Shown: one piece after another, positions 30,742 to 41,541 of the stretch
How the letters are laid out: each line of letters starts with the position of its first letter
Position numbering within the stretch: the stretch's first letter is position 1
NCBI GenBank assembly: GCA_947589495.1
Contig: CANQAK010000005.1
Span: 1 to 56,601 of the forward strand
Direction: 5' to 3'
DNA length: 56,601 nt
From: an uncultured Bacilli bacterium
GTDB lineage: Bacteria > Bacillota_I > Bacilli_A > RF39 > UBA660
The notes under the pieces: generated by a model
The model's input: the letters and a program-made list of their open reading frames with translations, nothing else
What the model was told of the DNA's origin: nothing
The model's database searches: none
Position numbers and translations under genes: made by a program

Positions 30742-31482
30742 TTATGGTAATAATATTTTAAAATCGACTAATTTAGATAATTTATAATTTATTGAATCTT
30801 TTTCATTAATTGCTTCTAAAGATTTTCTTCTTATAGTACCCGCTAATAAATCGGCTGCTTGAACTACATAACATTTTTTTGAATTTTTATAATAAATACA
30901 AATATCTAAAGAACTTTTAACTATGGGAGATATAGTTGAAGCATAATTATAATTACTTATACCATATTTTAATTCTTCTATTAAACCATCCTTTAAATTA
31001 TAATAACCATTACTCTTAGTACTTTGTTCATCAATATTAATAATAATTCTAATTGGTTGATTAGATTTTACCTCTTCATTTTTAATTAATGCTTTAATAA
31101 CTTCTTTAATCATTCTTCTAATCGAATAATCTACAAATCTTCCTTTTGCAGCTTTATTTTTCTTAATATGATTATATACTTCATCATTTTGGATAATCAA
31201 CGCTACTACAAAATATTTTTTAATATAATTCATAATTCTTCTTTTATCAGCATTTTTAATATTAGTATTTTTTATTTCTGGACATTTTTTATTACAACTA
31301 TTTCTTTGAAAACAATATTTACATTTTATATCATTAATAATACTTTTATATTGAGTAATAAATTTATCTTTTTCCTTCTTAGATAAAAAAACTAATCCAC
31401 CATAAACACTTACATGTTCTTTTGGTGTTAGTTTACCTGAATCATCTAAACTGATATAAATTTCTTGCGTTTTTAAATTCAT
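30742..31482 (-). CDS. DUF3800-like protein with a cysteine cluster
   Basis: N-terminal ISLDDSG, C-terminal VVQAADLLAGTIRRK typical of DUF3800; CKYCFQRNSCNKKCPE insertion; RBS aggggg before 31482. Confidence 0.75.
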   Translation of the reverse strand: MNLKTQEIYISLDDSGKLTPKEHVSVYGGLVFLSKKEKDKFITQYKSIINDIKCKYCFQRNSCNKKCPEIKNTNIKNADKRRIMNYIKKYFVVALIIQNDEVYNHIKKNKAAKGRFVDYSIRRMIKEVIKALIKNEEVKSNQPIRIIINIDEQSTKSNGYYNLKDGLIEELKYGISNYNYASTISPIVKSSLDICIYYKNSKKCYVVQAADLLAGTIRRKSLEAINEKDSINYKLSKLVDFKILLP

Positions 31483-31548
31483 ATTAATTCCCCCTGAATT
31501 ATATATCATGAATTATAACACAAGTTACTTAAAAATAGAAAGTAATAA

Positions 31549-32649
31549 TTATTGATTTTTTAAATTCCATGTTAATCCTTGATCAGTACTAAAAAATTTT
31601 AAATTTACTCTTTCATCTTTTTTAATAATATAAGAACAATCTAAAATAAGTTCATCATTTTCTAAATAAGGTACTTTAGTAACTTTTAAATATTCTATTT
31701 CATTATTAGAATAATTTATTTGAGCATTTTGAAACGTTTTACCACCATCTAAAGTAACATAAACACTATTATTTAAATTATTGATTTTTATATTTTCTGC
31801 AGTTATTGCAAACCCTAAATCTTCAGTTAAAAAAGTAAATTTAGCTTCATTACTTACTTTAATATAACTTTCAGAAACTGGAGTAAAATCTTCCCCATTA
31901 TTTGTACTTTTTAAAACATGAACAATACTATTTTGTCCTAATACTGAATCTAATTTAGAAAATCTTAAAATAACATTATCAAATTTTTTCTCATAAAATA
32001 CTTCTTCATCTATAGGTAATATATAATTATCATTTTCATTATATTCAATTTTTTCATTATTTTCTGTATAGTCAAAATTATCTATTACTTTACCATCTTC
32101 ATTTTTAATATTCACAACATATTTTTTATATATAACTTTTCCATCATCATCATAGAAATAATACTCTATTTGATCAGGTAAACTAGTTTTTTCAAATGGA
32201 TCATATCCACCTTCCCCAAAATATCCATGAACTTTTACTTTAGTACCCATTATAAATGGATTATAATAATCATAATAATCAACATCAACACTTAAAAATG
32301 AATTAACTACTGCAATATATTTATGTTCATCTAAAATAACAAAATGTTCTGGTTTATATAAAAATGCTAAAACTAATAATATTACTTGATAAAATACTAT
32401 ACATAACATAATAAATATACCTACAAAAATAGAAGTAACTATTTTAAATACTTTATCTTTTCTTATAAAAGTTTGTATTAACCCTATAACAAATAATAAA
32501 GCTAATAATCCTAACATTAAAATAATAAACCATAATTGAAATCTCATATTAAATAAATTTAAAATAATATTAGTAATTATAAATATTCCCAAAAAGATAA
32601 AAAATGTTATTAAAATATGGTTTTTTATTTTATTAAAAAAATTTTTCAT
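31549..32649 (-). CDS. Membrane protein with sialidase/BNR-like repeats
   Basis: several N-terminal TM segments; VYVTLDGGKTF and FFSTDQGLTWN BNR-like motifs. Confidence 0.6.
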   Translation of the reverse strand: MKNFFNKIKNHILITFFIFLGIFIITNIILNLFNMRFQLWFIILMLGLLALLFVIGLIQTFIRKDKVFKIVTSIFVGIFIMLCIVFYQVILLVLAFLYKPEHFVILDEHKYIAVVNSFLSVDVDYYDYYNPFIMGTKVKVHGYFGEGGYDPFEKTSLPDQIEYYFYDDDGKVIYKKYVVNIKNEDGKVIDNFDYTENNEKIEYNENDNYILPIDEEVFYEKKFDNVILRFSKLDSVLGQNSIVHVLKSTNNGEDFTPVSESYIKVSNEAKFTFLTEDLGFAITAENIKINNLNNSVYVTLDGGKTFQNAQINYSNNEIEYLKVTKVPYLENDELILDCSYIIKKDERVNLKFFSTDQGLTWNLKNQ

Positions 32650-32659
32650 ATAGATCTCC

Positions 32660-33682
32660 CTACTTTAAAATAATACTTTTTTCATAATTAGATAAATAAT
32701 TATCTTTTAAAATTAATCTTTGACTTCTAATAACAAAGTTAGAAATCGCGGGAACATTTATACTATTATCTCTTTCTATTAAAGAATCTCTATAATAAAT
32801 TAATTCATCATTTATAATTTCAAATGTTCCCGATGACTTTTCTAGTACTTTTTTGGAATTTGTTTTATTATCAAAATAATATATACTAAGTTCTGCTGTA
32901 AACAAATTTTCAGATCCATCATTATTTATATGTGTATAAAAAGATATTCTTAAATTCGTATCTTCTTTATTTAAAGCATGAGAAACATTCATTCCCCCTA
33001 AAGATTTAATATAGTCCTTTATTTCAAATTTTTTACAATAGTTACCATTTCTAATACTATAAAAAATATTACGATAAAAGAAACTATTAGTTACTTCATA
33101 ATTTATAATGGTAATATCTAAATCTTCATCATAGTAATAAGTTGTATTATTACAATTAAGATGCTCTAATGTATTTAAATAAGATTTTATCTCTGTTGTT
33201 AATATTTTTTTACCTCTAAAATTTTTATAAGAATAATTATTTTCATTATTTTGCATTAAGAATGAATACTTTGGTATTCCTAAATCAATTAATTTATTTT
33301 GTCCATAATTATAGCGAAGATGTTTTATTTCATAACCAAAAGGAATTACCATAAATAAAATAATAAGAAAAAGAATTAAAATAGCTACAGCTGCAATAGT
33401 AATTTTTTTTATTAACTGTTTTTTTATTTTTAATTTTTCTTCAATAATAATTTTTTCAACATCTATATTATTTTTTTTATCTATTTGTAAAATAGTATAA
33501 ATATCAGTATCAAGAACACGAGCCAGTTTTTCTAAAATCATTACATCAGGTAAACTTAATCCCCTTTCCCATTTACTTACTGCTTTATCAGTAACATAAA
33601 GAAGATTTCCTAGTTCTTGTTGGGTTAAACATTTGGCTTTTCTTAATTTAGCTATATTTAAACCAATTTTATTATTATCCAT
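32660..33682 (-). CDS. XRE-family HTH regulator with TM helix and extracytoplasmic C-terminal region
   Basis: IAKLRKAKCLTQQELGNLLYVTDKAVSKWERG; single TM KKITIAAVAILILFLIILFMV. Confidence 0.88.
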   Translation of the reverse strand: MDNNKIGLNIAKLRKAKCLTQQELGNLLYVTDKAVSKWERGLSLPDVMILEKLARVLDTDIYTILQIDKKNNIDVEKIIIEEKLKIKKQLIKKITIAAVAILILFLIILFMVIPFGYEIKHLRYNYGQNKLIDLGIPKYSFLMQNNENNYSYKNFRGKKILTTEIKSYLNTLEHLNCNNTTYYYDEDLDITIINYEVTNSFFYRNIFYSIRNGNYCKKFEIKDYIKSLGGMNVSHALNKEDTNLRISFYTHINNDGSENLFTAELSIYYFDNKTNSKKVLEKSSGTFEIINDELIYYRDSLIERDNSINVPAISNFVIRSQRLILKDNYLSNYEKSIILK

Positions 33683-33746
33683 AATTTTTCACCCAAAATA
33701 ATTATAACATATAAACCTATTTTTGCTTCTCGACTCTTAGTTTAGT

Positions 33747-33781
33747 TAAAAAAAATAACATCTCCCATAAGAGATGCTATC
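33747..33781 (-). terminator. Terminator after tuf
   Basis: minus-strand GCATCTC-TTATGG-GAGATGT then TTATTTTTTTT. Confidence 0.85.
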
Positions 33782-33803
33782 TTTTATAAAATTTTTGAAT
33801 TAA

Positions 33804-34970
33804 TTATTTAATAATTTCTGATACTACACCAGCACCAACAGTACGTCCACCTTCACGGATTGAGAATTTAGTACCATTTTCAAGTGCAACTGGTGCGATT
33901 AATTCAACTGTCATATCTACATTATCTCCAGGCATAACCATTTCAACACCTTCTGGTAACTCGATAACACCAGTTACGTCAGTAGTTCTGAAATAGAATT
34001 GAGGACGATAATTTGAGAAGAATGGTGTATGACGTCCACCTTCTTCTTTAGATAGAACATATACACTAGCTTTAAACTTAGTATGTGGAGTAACACTTCC
34101 TGGTTTTGCAAGTACTTGTCCACGTTCAACGTCTTCACGAGCAATTCCACGTAGAAGTACACCAGCATTATCTCCAGCTTGAGCATAATCTAATGATTTA
34201 CGGAACATTTCAATACCAGTAACAACTGATTTTTGAGTAGGTCTTAAACCAACGATTTCTACTTCATCATTAAGATTTAATCTACCACGTTCAACACGTC
34301 CTGTAACAACAGTTCCACGTCCTGAAATTGTAAATACATCTTCAATACTCATTAAGAATGGTTTATCTGTATCACGAACAGGAGCATCAATGTATGAATC
34401 AACTGCAGCCATTAAATCACGAATTGATTGAGCAGCTTTTTCATCACCTTCTAATGCTTTTAATGCACTACCACGAATGATAGGGCAATCAGAATCAAAA
34501 TTATATTCTCCTAATAATTCTCTAATTTCCATTTCTACTAAGTCTAGTAATTCTGGATCATCTACTTGGTCACATTTATTCATGTAAACAACAATCTTAG
34601 GCACACCAACTTGACGAGATAATAAAATATGTTCTCTAGTTTGTGGCATAGGACCATCAGCTGCAGAAACAACAAGGATTGCTCCGTCCATTTGAGCAGC
34701 ACCAGTAATCATGTTTTTAACATAATCGGCATGTCCTGGACAGTCAACGTGAGCATAATGACGTTTTTCAGTTTCATACTCAACGTGAGCAGTATTAATA
34801 GTTATACCTCTTTCCCTTTCCTCTGGAGCTTTGTCGATATCAGCATAATCAACAAATTGACCAAAATATTTAGTGATCGCAGCAGTTAATGTAGTTTTAC
34901 CATGGTCAACGTGTCCAATAGTACCTATATTAACGTGTTCTTTAGAACGATCAAATTTTTCTCTTGCCAT
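33804..34970 (-). CDS. tuf: Elongation factor Tu
   Basis: [35 protein letters not shown]; high-GC optimised codons. Confidence 0.99.
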   Translation of the reverse strand: MAREKFDRSKEHVNIGTIGHVDHGKTTLTAAITKYFGQFVDYADIDKAPEERERGITINTAHVEYETEKRHYAHVDCPGHADYVKNMITGAAQMDGAILVVSAADGPMPQTREHILLSRQVGVPKIVVYMNKCDQVDDPELLDLVEMEIRELLGEYNFDSDCPIIRGSALKALEGDEKAAQSIRDLMAAVDSYIDAPVRDTDKPFLMSIEDVFTISGRGTVVTGRVERGRLNLNDEVEIVGLRPTQKSVVTGIEMFRKSLDYAQAGDNAGVLLRGIAREDVERGQVLAKPGSVTPHTKFKASVYVLSKEEGGRHTPFFSNYRPQFYFRTTDVTGVIELPEGVEMVMPGDNVDMTVELIAPVALENGTKFSIREGGRTVGAGVVSEIIK

Positions 34971-35042
34971 ATAATATTTTCCTCCTTTTCTTATTTACTA
35001 TTATATTTTATCTAATGCTTGAAATTTTTTCAAGTATTATTC

Positions 35043-37118
35043 TTAATTAACGCTGTTTTTCTTTATAATATCATCAGCAATATTTTTTGGTACTTCTTCA
35101 TAATGATCTAATGTCATTGTAAATGTACCACGTCCTTGTGAATTAGAACGTAATGTTGTAGCATAACCAAACATTTCTGCTAAAGGTACCATTGCATTAA
35201 TTGATAATGCATTTCCTCTTGATTCATTTCCTAGAGGTTTACCTCTTCTACTTGTTAAATCACCCATAACATTACCCATATATTCTTCAGGAACAACTAC
35301 TTCAACCTTCATAATTGGTTCAAGTAATACTGGTTTACATTTATTTAATGCTTCTTTTAAAGCCATTGATGCAGCAATTTTGAAAGCCATTTCTGATGAG
35401 TCTACATCATGATAAGAACCATCAAATAATGTTGCTTTAACATCTACCATTGGGTAACCTGCTAAAATACCACCGGCCATTGCTTCTTGTAAACCTTTAT
35501 CAGTAACAGGAATATATTCACGAGGAACTACCCCTCCTACAATTGCATCAACAAATTCATAACCTTTTTCAGGATTTGGTTCAAATTTAACCCAAACATG
35601 TCCATATTGTCCACGTCCACCTGATTGTTTAATATATTTTCCTTCACAGTCAGCTGCTTGTGTAATTGTTTCACGATAAGCAACTTGTGGACGGCCTATA
35701 TTGGCTTCAACATTAAATTCATCTTTCATACGACGAACTAATACTTCAAGGTGTAATTCACCCATACCACTAATAACTGTTTGACCAGTTTCAACATCAG
35801 TTCTATATCTAAATGTTGGATCTTCTTCAGCTAGTTTTTGTAAAGCTTGACCTAATTTATCTTGATCAGCTTTACTCTTAGGTTCAATAGCTTCATCAAT
35901 AACTGGTTCAGGGAATTCCATTCCATTCATTATTACTGGACTCTTTTCATCACAAAGTGTATCAGCTGTAGTTGTATTTTTTAAACCAACTAATGCAGCA
36001 ATTTCTCCAGTATAAACTTCAGAAATTTCTTTTCTTTGGTTAGCATGCATTTGTAAAATACGTCCAACTCTTTCTTTAACATTTTTAGTACTATTTAAAA
36101 TATATGACCCACTTGTTAAATGTCCTGAATATACACGGAAGAAAGCAAGTCTACCAACATATGGATCTGTCATAATTTTAAATGCCATAGCAGTAAAAGG
36201 TTCATTATCACTAGGATGACGTTTAACTAAATTACCGTTTGCATCAGTACAATCTATAGCTTCAATATCAGTTGGAGCTGGCATGTAGTCAATAACAGCA
36301 TCAAGTGCTAGTTTTATACCTGTATTTGATAATGCACTACCACATAATACTGGGAAAAATTCAGCGGCTAAAACACCTTTTCTAATTGCTCCTTTAATTT
36401 CTTGAACAGTTAATTCTTCTCCCATTAAGTATTTTTCCATTAAAGCATCATCAAATTCAACTGCTTTTTCTACTAATTCTAATCTTTTAGTAGCAACAAG
36501 ATCTTTTAAATCTTCAGGAATATCTATTTCTTTATAATTTTCATGTTCATCAGTACGATCAAATGTATAAGCTTTTTGTTCAATTAAATCTATTATACCA
36601 TGAAAATCATTTTCAGCTCCTATTGGCCATTGAATTGGAGCATAATTAACACCTAATCTTTTACCAATAGTCTCTAAAGAAAATTCAAAATCTGCTCCAA
36701 GTTTATCCATTTTATTAACAAAAATCATTCTTGGAACTTTATATTCAGTAGCTTGACGCCATACTGTTTCTGATTGTGGTTCTACACCAGCATTACCATC
36801 TAGTAAGCATATTGAACCATCTAATACTCTTAAACTTCTTTGAACTTCAACAGTAAAGTCTACGTGTCCCGGAGTATCAATAATATTTAAACGATATCCT
36901 TTCCAATGTGCTGTTGTTGCAGCACTTGTTATAGTAATACCACGTTCCTTTTCTTGTTCCATCCAATCCATTTGAGATTCTCCATCATGAGTTTCTCCAA
37001 TTTTATGTGTAATACCTGTATGAAATAAAACTCTTTCTGTAAAAGTAGTTTTACCGGCATCAATATGTGCCATAATACCAATATTACGAACTTTATCTAT
37101 TGTAACGTCTCTTGCCAT
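35043..37118 (-). CDS. fusA: Elongation factor G
   Basis: [30 protein letters not shown], 691 aa. Confidence 0.99.
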   Translation of the reverse strand: MARDVTIDKVRNIGIMAHIDAGKTTFTERVLFHTGITHKIGETHDGESQMDWMEQEKERGITITSAATTAHWKGYRLNIIDTPGHVDFTVEVQRSLRVLDGSICLLDGNAGVEPQSETVWRQATEYKVPRMIFVNKMDKLGADFEFSLETIGKRLGVNYAPIQWPIGAENDFHGIIDLIEQKAYTFDRTDEHENYKEIDIPEDLKDLVATKRLELVEKAVEFDDALMEKYLMGEELTVQEIKGAIRKGVLAAEFFPVLCGSALSNTGIKLALDAVIDYMPAPTDIEAIDCTDANGNLVKRHPSDNEPFTAMAFKIMTDPYVGRLAFFRVYSGHLTSGSYILNSTKNVKERVGRILQMHANQRKEISEVYTGEIAALVGLKNTTTADTLCDEKSPVIMNGMEFPEPVIDEAIEPKSKADQDKLGQALQKLAEEDPTFRYRTDVETGQTVISGMGELHLEVLVRRMKDEFNVEANIGRPQVAYRETITQAADCEGKYIKQSGGRGQYGHVWVKFEPNPEKGYEFVDAIVGGVVPREYIPVTDKGLQEAMAGGILAGYPMVDVKATLFDGSYHDVDSSEMAFKIAASMALKEALNKCKPVLLEPIMKVEVVVPEEYMGNVMGDLTSRRGKPLGNESRGNALSINAMVPLAEMFGYATTLRSNSQGRGTFTMTLDHYEEVPKNIADDIIKKNSVN

Positions 37119-37121
37119 AAT

Positions 37122-37589
37122 CTACCATCTATAATGAGCAAATGCTTTATTTGCTTCAGCCATTTTATGTGTATCTTCACGTTTTTTAACAGCTCCACCT
37201 ACACCATTAGCAGCATCTATAATTTCATTTGCTAAATTTATAGCCATACCCTTTCCATTTCTTAATTTTGCATAATTTACTAACCAACGAAGTGCCAATG
37301 TTTGAGCTCTTTCATCAGTAACTTCCATTGGAACTTGATAGTTAGAACCACCAACACGACGAGATTTAACTTCTAGTGCTGGACTTATATTTTTTAAAGC
37401 TTCTGTATAAACATCCATAGCTTTTTTACCTGTTTGTTTTTCAACAATGTCAAAGGCTTCATATAAAATCTTTTCTGCAGTACCTTTTTTACCATCTAAC
37501 ATAATTGCATTAATAAGTTTAGTAACAACTTTTGAATTATATATAGGATCTGGTAATACATCTCTTTTAATTGCTCTTCTTTTACGCAT
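37122..37589 (-). CDS. rpsG: 30S ribosomal protein S7
   Basis: [27 protein letters not shown]. Confidence 0.99.
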   Translation of the reverse strand: MRKRRAIKRDVLPDPIYNSKVVTKLINAIMLDGKKGTAEKILYEAFDIVEKQTGKKAMDVYTEALKNISPALEVKSRRVGGSNYQVPMEVTDERAQTLALRWLVNYAKLRNGKGMAINLANEIIDAANGVGGAVKKREDTHKMAEANKAFAHYRW

Positions 37590-37612
37590 TTAATTTCCTC
37601 CTTTTCTAATTT

Positions 37613-38023
37613 TTATTTACTTTTTTTAGTACCATATCTACTACGTGCTTGTTTACGATTTTCTACACCATGAGTATCAAGTGTACCACGTACAATGTGA
37701 TAACGAACACCGATTAAGTCTTTTACACGACCACCACGAACTAATACAACGCTGTGTTCTTGTAAATTGTGTCCTTCTCCTGGAATATATGCATCAATTT
37801 CTTTACCATTAGAAAGTCTAACACGAGCATATTTACGTAATGCTGAGTTTGGTTTCTTTGGTGTCTTTGTTCCTACACGAGTACAAACTCCTCTTTTTTG
37901 TGGACTTTTTGCATCAGTTTGTTTTCTTTCTAATGTATTAAATCCAACATTAAGTACTGGACTTTTACTCTTTTTAGTTTTCTTTTGACGATTTTTCTTA
38001 ACTAATTGATTTATTGTTGGCAT
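37613..38023 (-). CDS. rpsL: 30S ribosomal protein S12
   Basis: [36 protein letters not shown]; start reassigned from 38047 to MPTINQL. Confidence 0.98.
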   Translation of the reverse strand: MPTINQLVKKNRQKKTKKSKSPVLNVGFNTLERKQTDAKSPQKRGVCTRVGTKTPKKPNSALRKYARVRLSNGKEIDAYIPGEGHNLQEHSVVLVRGGRVKDLIGVRYHIVRGTLDTHGVENRKQARSRYGTKKSK

Positions 38024-38082
38024 ATTATCTCTCCCTTCTATTAACACGAATCCAAGTGTGTCAAAAATATCTTTTAAATTAA

Positions 38083-38099
38083 GTTCTACAAGGTAGAAC
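38083..38099 (-). promoter_or_regulatory. Hairpin in rpsL 5' leader
   Basis: perfect inverted repeat GTTCTAC-CTT-GTAGAAC about 60 bp upstream of rpsL start. Confidence 0.5.
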
Positions 38100-38164
38100 C
38101 TAAATAAAATGCGTACTTAATATACCATTTTAATATATGTTTTGTCAACAATTTTTAGACATAT

Positions 38165-38545
38165 TTAATAATTTAAAGTTTGATATCCTTTACATAATAC
38201 ATATCCATTATAATAATCTATATTATCTACATTACTAACAATAACATATCCATCACAATTTTTTCCTTTTCCATCTTTTAATTCATCTATATAATTATTA
38301 CTCTTTAATGTCTCAAAACTTATTCTATATTCTCCATTTACTTTTATATTATTGTCATCAATATAATTTTTAGCAGCAACTTCTAAATTACTTTCTAAAT
38401 CTAAATAAATTTTATTTTCTATAGAGTTCCCAATAGAACCATATAATTTATAAATAAAAAATACTGCAATTAATAACGCAATTAATAAGCCACCACTTAA
38501 TAAAAGCATTTCAAGAGTTCCCCATCCTTTATTATTTAACTTCAT
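38165..38545 (-). CDS. Pseudopilin-like membrane protein
   Basis: NNKGWGTLEMLLLSGGLLIALLIAVFFIYKLY resembles a prepilin-type N-terminus (G, hydrophobic stretch with E at +5). Confidence 0.6.
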   Translation of the reverse strand: MKLNNKGWGTLEMLLLSGGLLIALLIAVFFIYKLYGSIGNSIENKIYLDLESNLEVAAKNYIDDNNIKVNGEYRISFETLKSNNYIDELKDGKGKNCDGYVIVSNVDNIDYYNGYVLCKGYQTLNY

Positions 38546-38555
38546 TTATATCTTC

Positions 38556-38831
38556 CTAACTATTTGTTGGTAATTTCTCCCTGACATTTATAAATATATG
38601 CCCAAATTCTTTTCCATATAAGCTATTTCTTTCATATGTTATTGATTTATATCCTAACCCCCAATAAACATAAACATGTCCATCATCATATGTCAAAGTA
38701 TCTTCTTTTAATACTATTAACATTGGTTCATTATTTTGATATCTAATATATTCTATAATTATTAAACCAATCCACATTACAACAAGTGTTAAAATAAACA
38801 CTTTAAATATAATCCCCAATGTTTTACGCAT
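38556..38831 (-). CDS. Small membrane protein, function unknown
   Basis: 91 aa, one TM, adjacent to pseudopilin-like ORF. Confidence 0.65.
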   Translation of the reverse strand: MRKTLGIIFKVFILTLVVMWIGLIIIEYIRYQNNEPMLIVLKEDTLTYDDGHVYVYWGLGYKSITYERNSLYGKEFGHIFINVREKLPTNS

Positions 38832-38886
38832 AGTATCACCTCTAATAATTATAAAATATAGTTATTAAAAATGCAATTAAGTTTAA

Positions 38887-38921
38887 ACAAAAAAGATTGC
38901 TAACTCATGTTAACAATCTCT
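38887..38921 (-). terminator. Terminator after rplL
   Basis: minus-strand AGATTGTTAAC-ATGA-GTTAGCAATCT-TTTTTG. Confidence 0.85.
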
Positions 38922-38933
38922 ATCATAAAATAA

Positions 38934-39302
38934 TTATGCTAATTCTACTTCAGCACCAGCTTCAGTTAATTGATCAGCAATAGCTTTAGCTTCATCAGCA
39001 GGAACATTTTCTTTAATATTTCCACCATTATCTGCTAAACCTTTAGCTTCAACTAATCCTAAGCCTGTAATTTCTTTAATGATTTTAATTACAGCGATTT
39101 TATTTCCGCCAGCACTTTTAAGAACAACAGTTTTTGTAGAAGATCCTTCATCTTCAGCACCTTGTGCTGGAGCAGCAGCTACTGCAACTGCAGATGGATC
39201 AACACCAAATTCTTCTTTCATTGCATCAACTAATTCTTTTACTTCAAGAATAGTCATTTCTTTTAATGCACTTATAAATTCATCTTTTGTTAATTTTGCC
39301 AT
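38934..39302 (-). CDS. rplL: 50S ribosomal protein L7/L12
   Basis: VELKDAMKEEFGV-type N-term, AGGNKIAVIKIIKEITGLGLVEAKGLAD. Confidence 0.98.
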   Translation of the reverse strand: MAKLTKDEFISALKEMTILEVKELVDAMKEEFGVDPSAVAVAAAPAQGAEDEGSSTKTVVLKSAGGNKIAVIKIIKEITGLGLVEAKGLADNGGNIKENVPADEAKAIADQLTEAGAEVELA

Positions 39303-39309
39303 TTTTCTC

Positions 39310-39807
39310 CTATTCCTTTCCTTCTAATTGTTCGGCATAAAGATTTAAACTTATTGATAAATCTCTAACATATTGGATCATGCCACCAGCAAGCATTGTA
39401 AGAAGTCCTTCTCTTGATGGAATACTTGCATATTCTTTAATAACGTCAAGACTTGCTACATCACCACTGATAATTCCAACACGAATGTTTAACTTGTCAT
39501 GTCCTTTAGCAAACTCTGCTATTACCTTAATTGGTTCTAACAAAGTATTACCAAATAACAAAGCGTTTGGGCCTTCTAAAAATTCATCCATGTTAATTTT
39601 TAATTCATCTAAAGCTCTTTTTAAAAGAGTATTCTTATAAATCTTAACATTAGAATTAATTTCATTTAGCTTATTTCTTAATTCAGTCATTTCTGAAACA
39701 GTTAAACCTTGATATTGAAATAAAATAACAGATTCGCTATTTTTGATATTATCAATAATTTCACTTACGATAACTTTCTTCTCATTAAGAATTTTTTCGC
39801 TTGCCAT
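39310..39807 (-). CDS. rplJ: 50S ribosomal protein L10
   Basis: EKILNEKKVIVSEI, YQGLTVSEMTELRNKL, GPNALLFG. Confidence 0.97.
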   Translation of the reverse strand: MASEKILNEKKVIVSEIIDNIKNSESVILFQYQGLTVSEMTELRNKLNEINSNVKIYKNTLLKRALDELKINMDEFLEGPNALLFGNTLLEPIKVIAEFAKGHDKLNIRVGIISGDVASLDVIKEYASIPSREGLLTMLAGGMIQYVRDLSISLNLYAEQLEGKE

Positions 39808-39829
39808 TTTTCCTCCTTATATATTAAGA

Positions 39830-39935
39830 AAAGCTTCCGATTTTGGGAAGCTAAAAAACAAGTTTAAAGTTCCCCTCGGTAGGATTTTTAAAAGTATTAC
39901 TTCCCTACTGTCTTCGGTTTTTCTTTTCTTCTTTA
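39830..39935 (-). promoter_or_regulatory. Ribosomal protein L10 leader
   Basis: structured leader immediately upstream of rplJ; minus-strand AGCTTCCCAAAATCGGAAGCT hairpin and AGTAGGGAAGTAAT...CCTACCGAGGGGAAC pairing; canonical location. Confidence 0.75.
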
Positions 39936-39956
39936 AGTATTATATACTACAACTTA

Positions 39957-40655
39957 TTAAATGTCAAAGGAATTTTTATCAACTTTAATTCCAGGACCCA
40001 TAGTTGTAGAAATAGTAATTTTATCTATAAATACACCTTTTACTGCTTGAGGTTTAGCTTTATTTATAGTTTTAATTACATATTCTAAATTTTCTAATAA
40101 TTTAGATTCATCAAATGATACTTTACCTATAATAGTATGAATGTTTCCATAAGAATCAGTTCTATAAGTAACCATACCACTTTTTAAATCTTTAACAACA
40201 TCAGCAACTTTAGTAGTTACAGTTCCTGTTTTAGGATTTGGCATTAAACCTTTTGGACCTAAAACATTACCAATTTTACCAACTTCTGGCATCATATCTG
40301 GAGTAGCTACGATAACATCAAAATCAAACCAATTTTCAGCTTTAATTTTATCAAGCATATCTTTATCTCCAACATAGTCAGCACCAGCTTTTTTAGCTTC
40401 TTCAGCAAACGCACCTTTAGCAATAACTAAAACTTTTTTACTTTTACCTGTTCCATTAGGCATAACTAATGAACCTCTTAATTGTTGGTCAGTTTTTTTA
40501 GCATCAATGTTTAATTTTATTGCAACTTCAACAGTGCTATCAAACTTAGTAACTGATGTATTTTTAACTAATTTTGTTGCTTCTTCTTTAGTATAAAGTT
40601 TATTACTGTCAACAGTATTAGCAACTTCCACATATTTTTTACTATGTTTCTTCAT
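39957..40655 (-). CDS. rplA: 50S ribosomal protein L1
   Basis: GPKGLMPNPKTGTVT, VRGSLVMPNGTGK-like segment. Confidence 0.98.
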   Translation of the reverse strand: MKKHSKKYVEVANTVDSNKLYTKEEATKLVKNTSVTKFDSTVEVAIKLNIDAKKTDQQLRGSLVMPNGTGKSKKVLVIAKGAFAEEAKKAGADYVGDKDMLDKIKAENWFDFDVIVATPDMMPEVGKIGNVLGPKGLMPNPKTGTVTTKVADVVKDLKSGMVTYRTDSYGNIHTIIGKVSFDESKLLENLEYVIKTINKAKPQAVKGVFIDKITISTTMGPGIKVDKNSFDI

Positions 40656-40708
40656 CTTATTCCTCCTAACTGTGGTTAATTAGCGGATTTTTTATTATAA
40701 ATAATTTA

Positions 40709-41302
40709 TTATTCACTTTCTTCTTCGTTTTTATCTTCTTCACCAATAACTGGTACATCGATTTCTTCTTTGCTAGCAGCTTCTTCTTCCATTTGAGAAA
40801 GTTCAGCTTCACGTTTTTGCATTTCTTTTTCTTCTTCAAGAGCTTCTTTAGCTTGTTCAGCAAGTTCTTTATCAGTTCTACCAGAAACAGCAATTCCCAT
40901 ATTTCTTGCTGTACCTTCAATGATATTCATAGCTTCATCTACAGTATAAGCATTTAAATCTGGTAATTTAGTTTCAGCAATACTTCTCAAATCAGCTTCG
41001 CTTATTGTAGCAACGATTTGATTAGCACCCTTACTGCTACCTTTTTGGATTTTTGCTACTTTTTTTAGTAAGAATCCAGCAGGTGGAGTTTTTAATACAA
41101 AATCAAACGTTCTATCATCATAAATAGAGATTTCACAAGGAACTACATCTCCCATTTTATCACGAGTAGCGTCATTAAATTTTGTACAAAATTCTTGTAA
41201 GTTAATACCAGCAGGTCCTAAAACTGTTCCAACTGGTGGTGCTGGTGTTGCTTTGCCAGCTTGAATTTCAAGTTTAATTTTCTTTACGACTTCTTTTGCC
41301 AC
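40709..41302 (-). CDS. rplK: 50S ribosomal protein L11 with acidic C-terminal extension
   Basis: KLEIQAGKATPAPPVGTVLGPAGINLQEFCTKFN; GTG start with aggaggtg RBS at 41302 (ORF-track start 41368 runs through the leader); ~55 aa beyond the usual VSG end. Confidence 0.97.
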   Translation of the reverse strand: MAKEVVKKIKLEIQAGKATPAPPVGTVLGPAGINLQEFCTKFNDATRDKMGDVVPCEISIYDDRTFDFVLKTPPAGFLLKKVAKIQKGSSKGANQIVATISEADLRSIAETKLPDLNAYTVDEAMNIIEGTARNMGIAVSGRTDKELAEQAKEALEEEKEMQKREAELSQMEEEAASKEEIDVPVIGEEDKNEEESE

Positions 41303-41334
41303 GAAAACACCTCCTATATAATTTTTTCGTGTTA

Positions 41335-41366
41335 GTGGTATTGGGCAAATCCGCATTCCCTCCCAC
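41335..41366 (-). promoter_or_regulatory. Probable rplK-rplA leader (L1-type autoregulatory site)
   Basis: minus-strand GTGGGAGGGAATGCGGATTTGCCCAATACCAC: GTGG/CCAC and GGG/CCC pairing just upstream of rplK. Confidence 0.6.
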
Positions 41367-41541
41367 ATAACTTATACAATTAATAAATTGCATGTTAAAT
41401 AATATCATAAAAATTAAAGATATGCAATACTTCGTGCTATAAAATTATATGCATACATATGTCAATATAATTAATAAAATATTAGCATTTTTATACATAT
41501 TATGTTATTATTAAGTTATATTAAGGATAGAGGTTTTTATT

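Noticed and set aside
40709-41368. ORF-track start of L11 at 41368
   Set aside because: The extra residues MWEGMRICPIPLTRKNYIGGVF are the leader RNA translated; a GTG with aggaggtg RBS at 41302 matches the L11 N-terminus.
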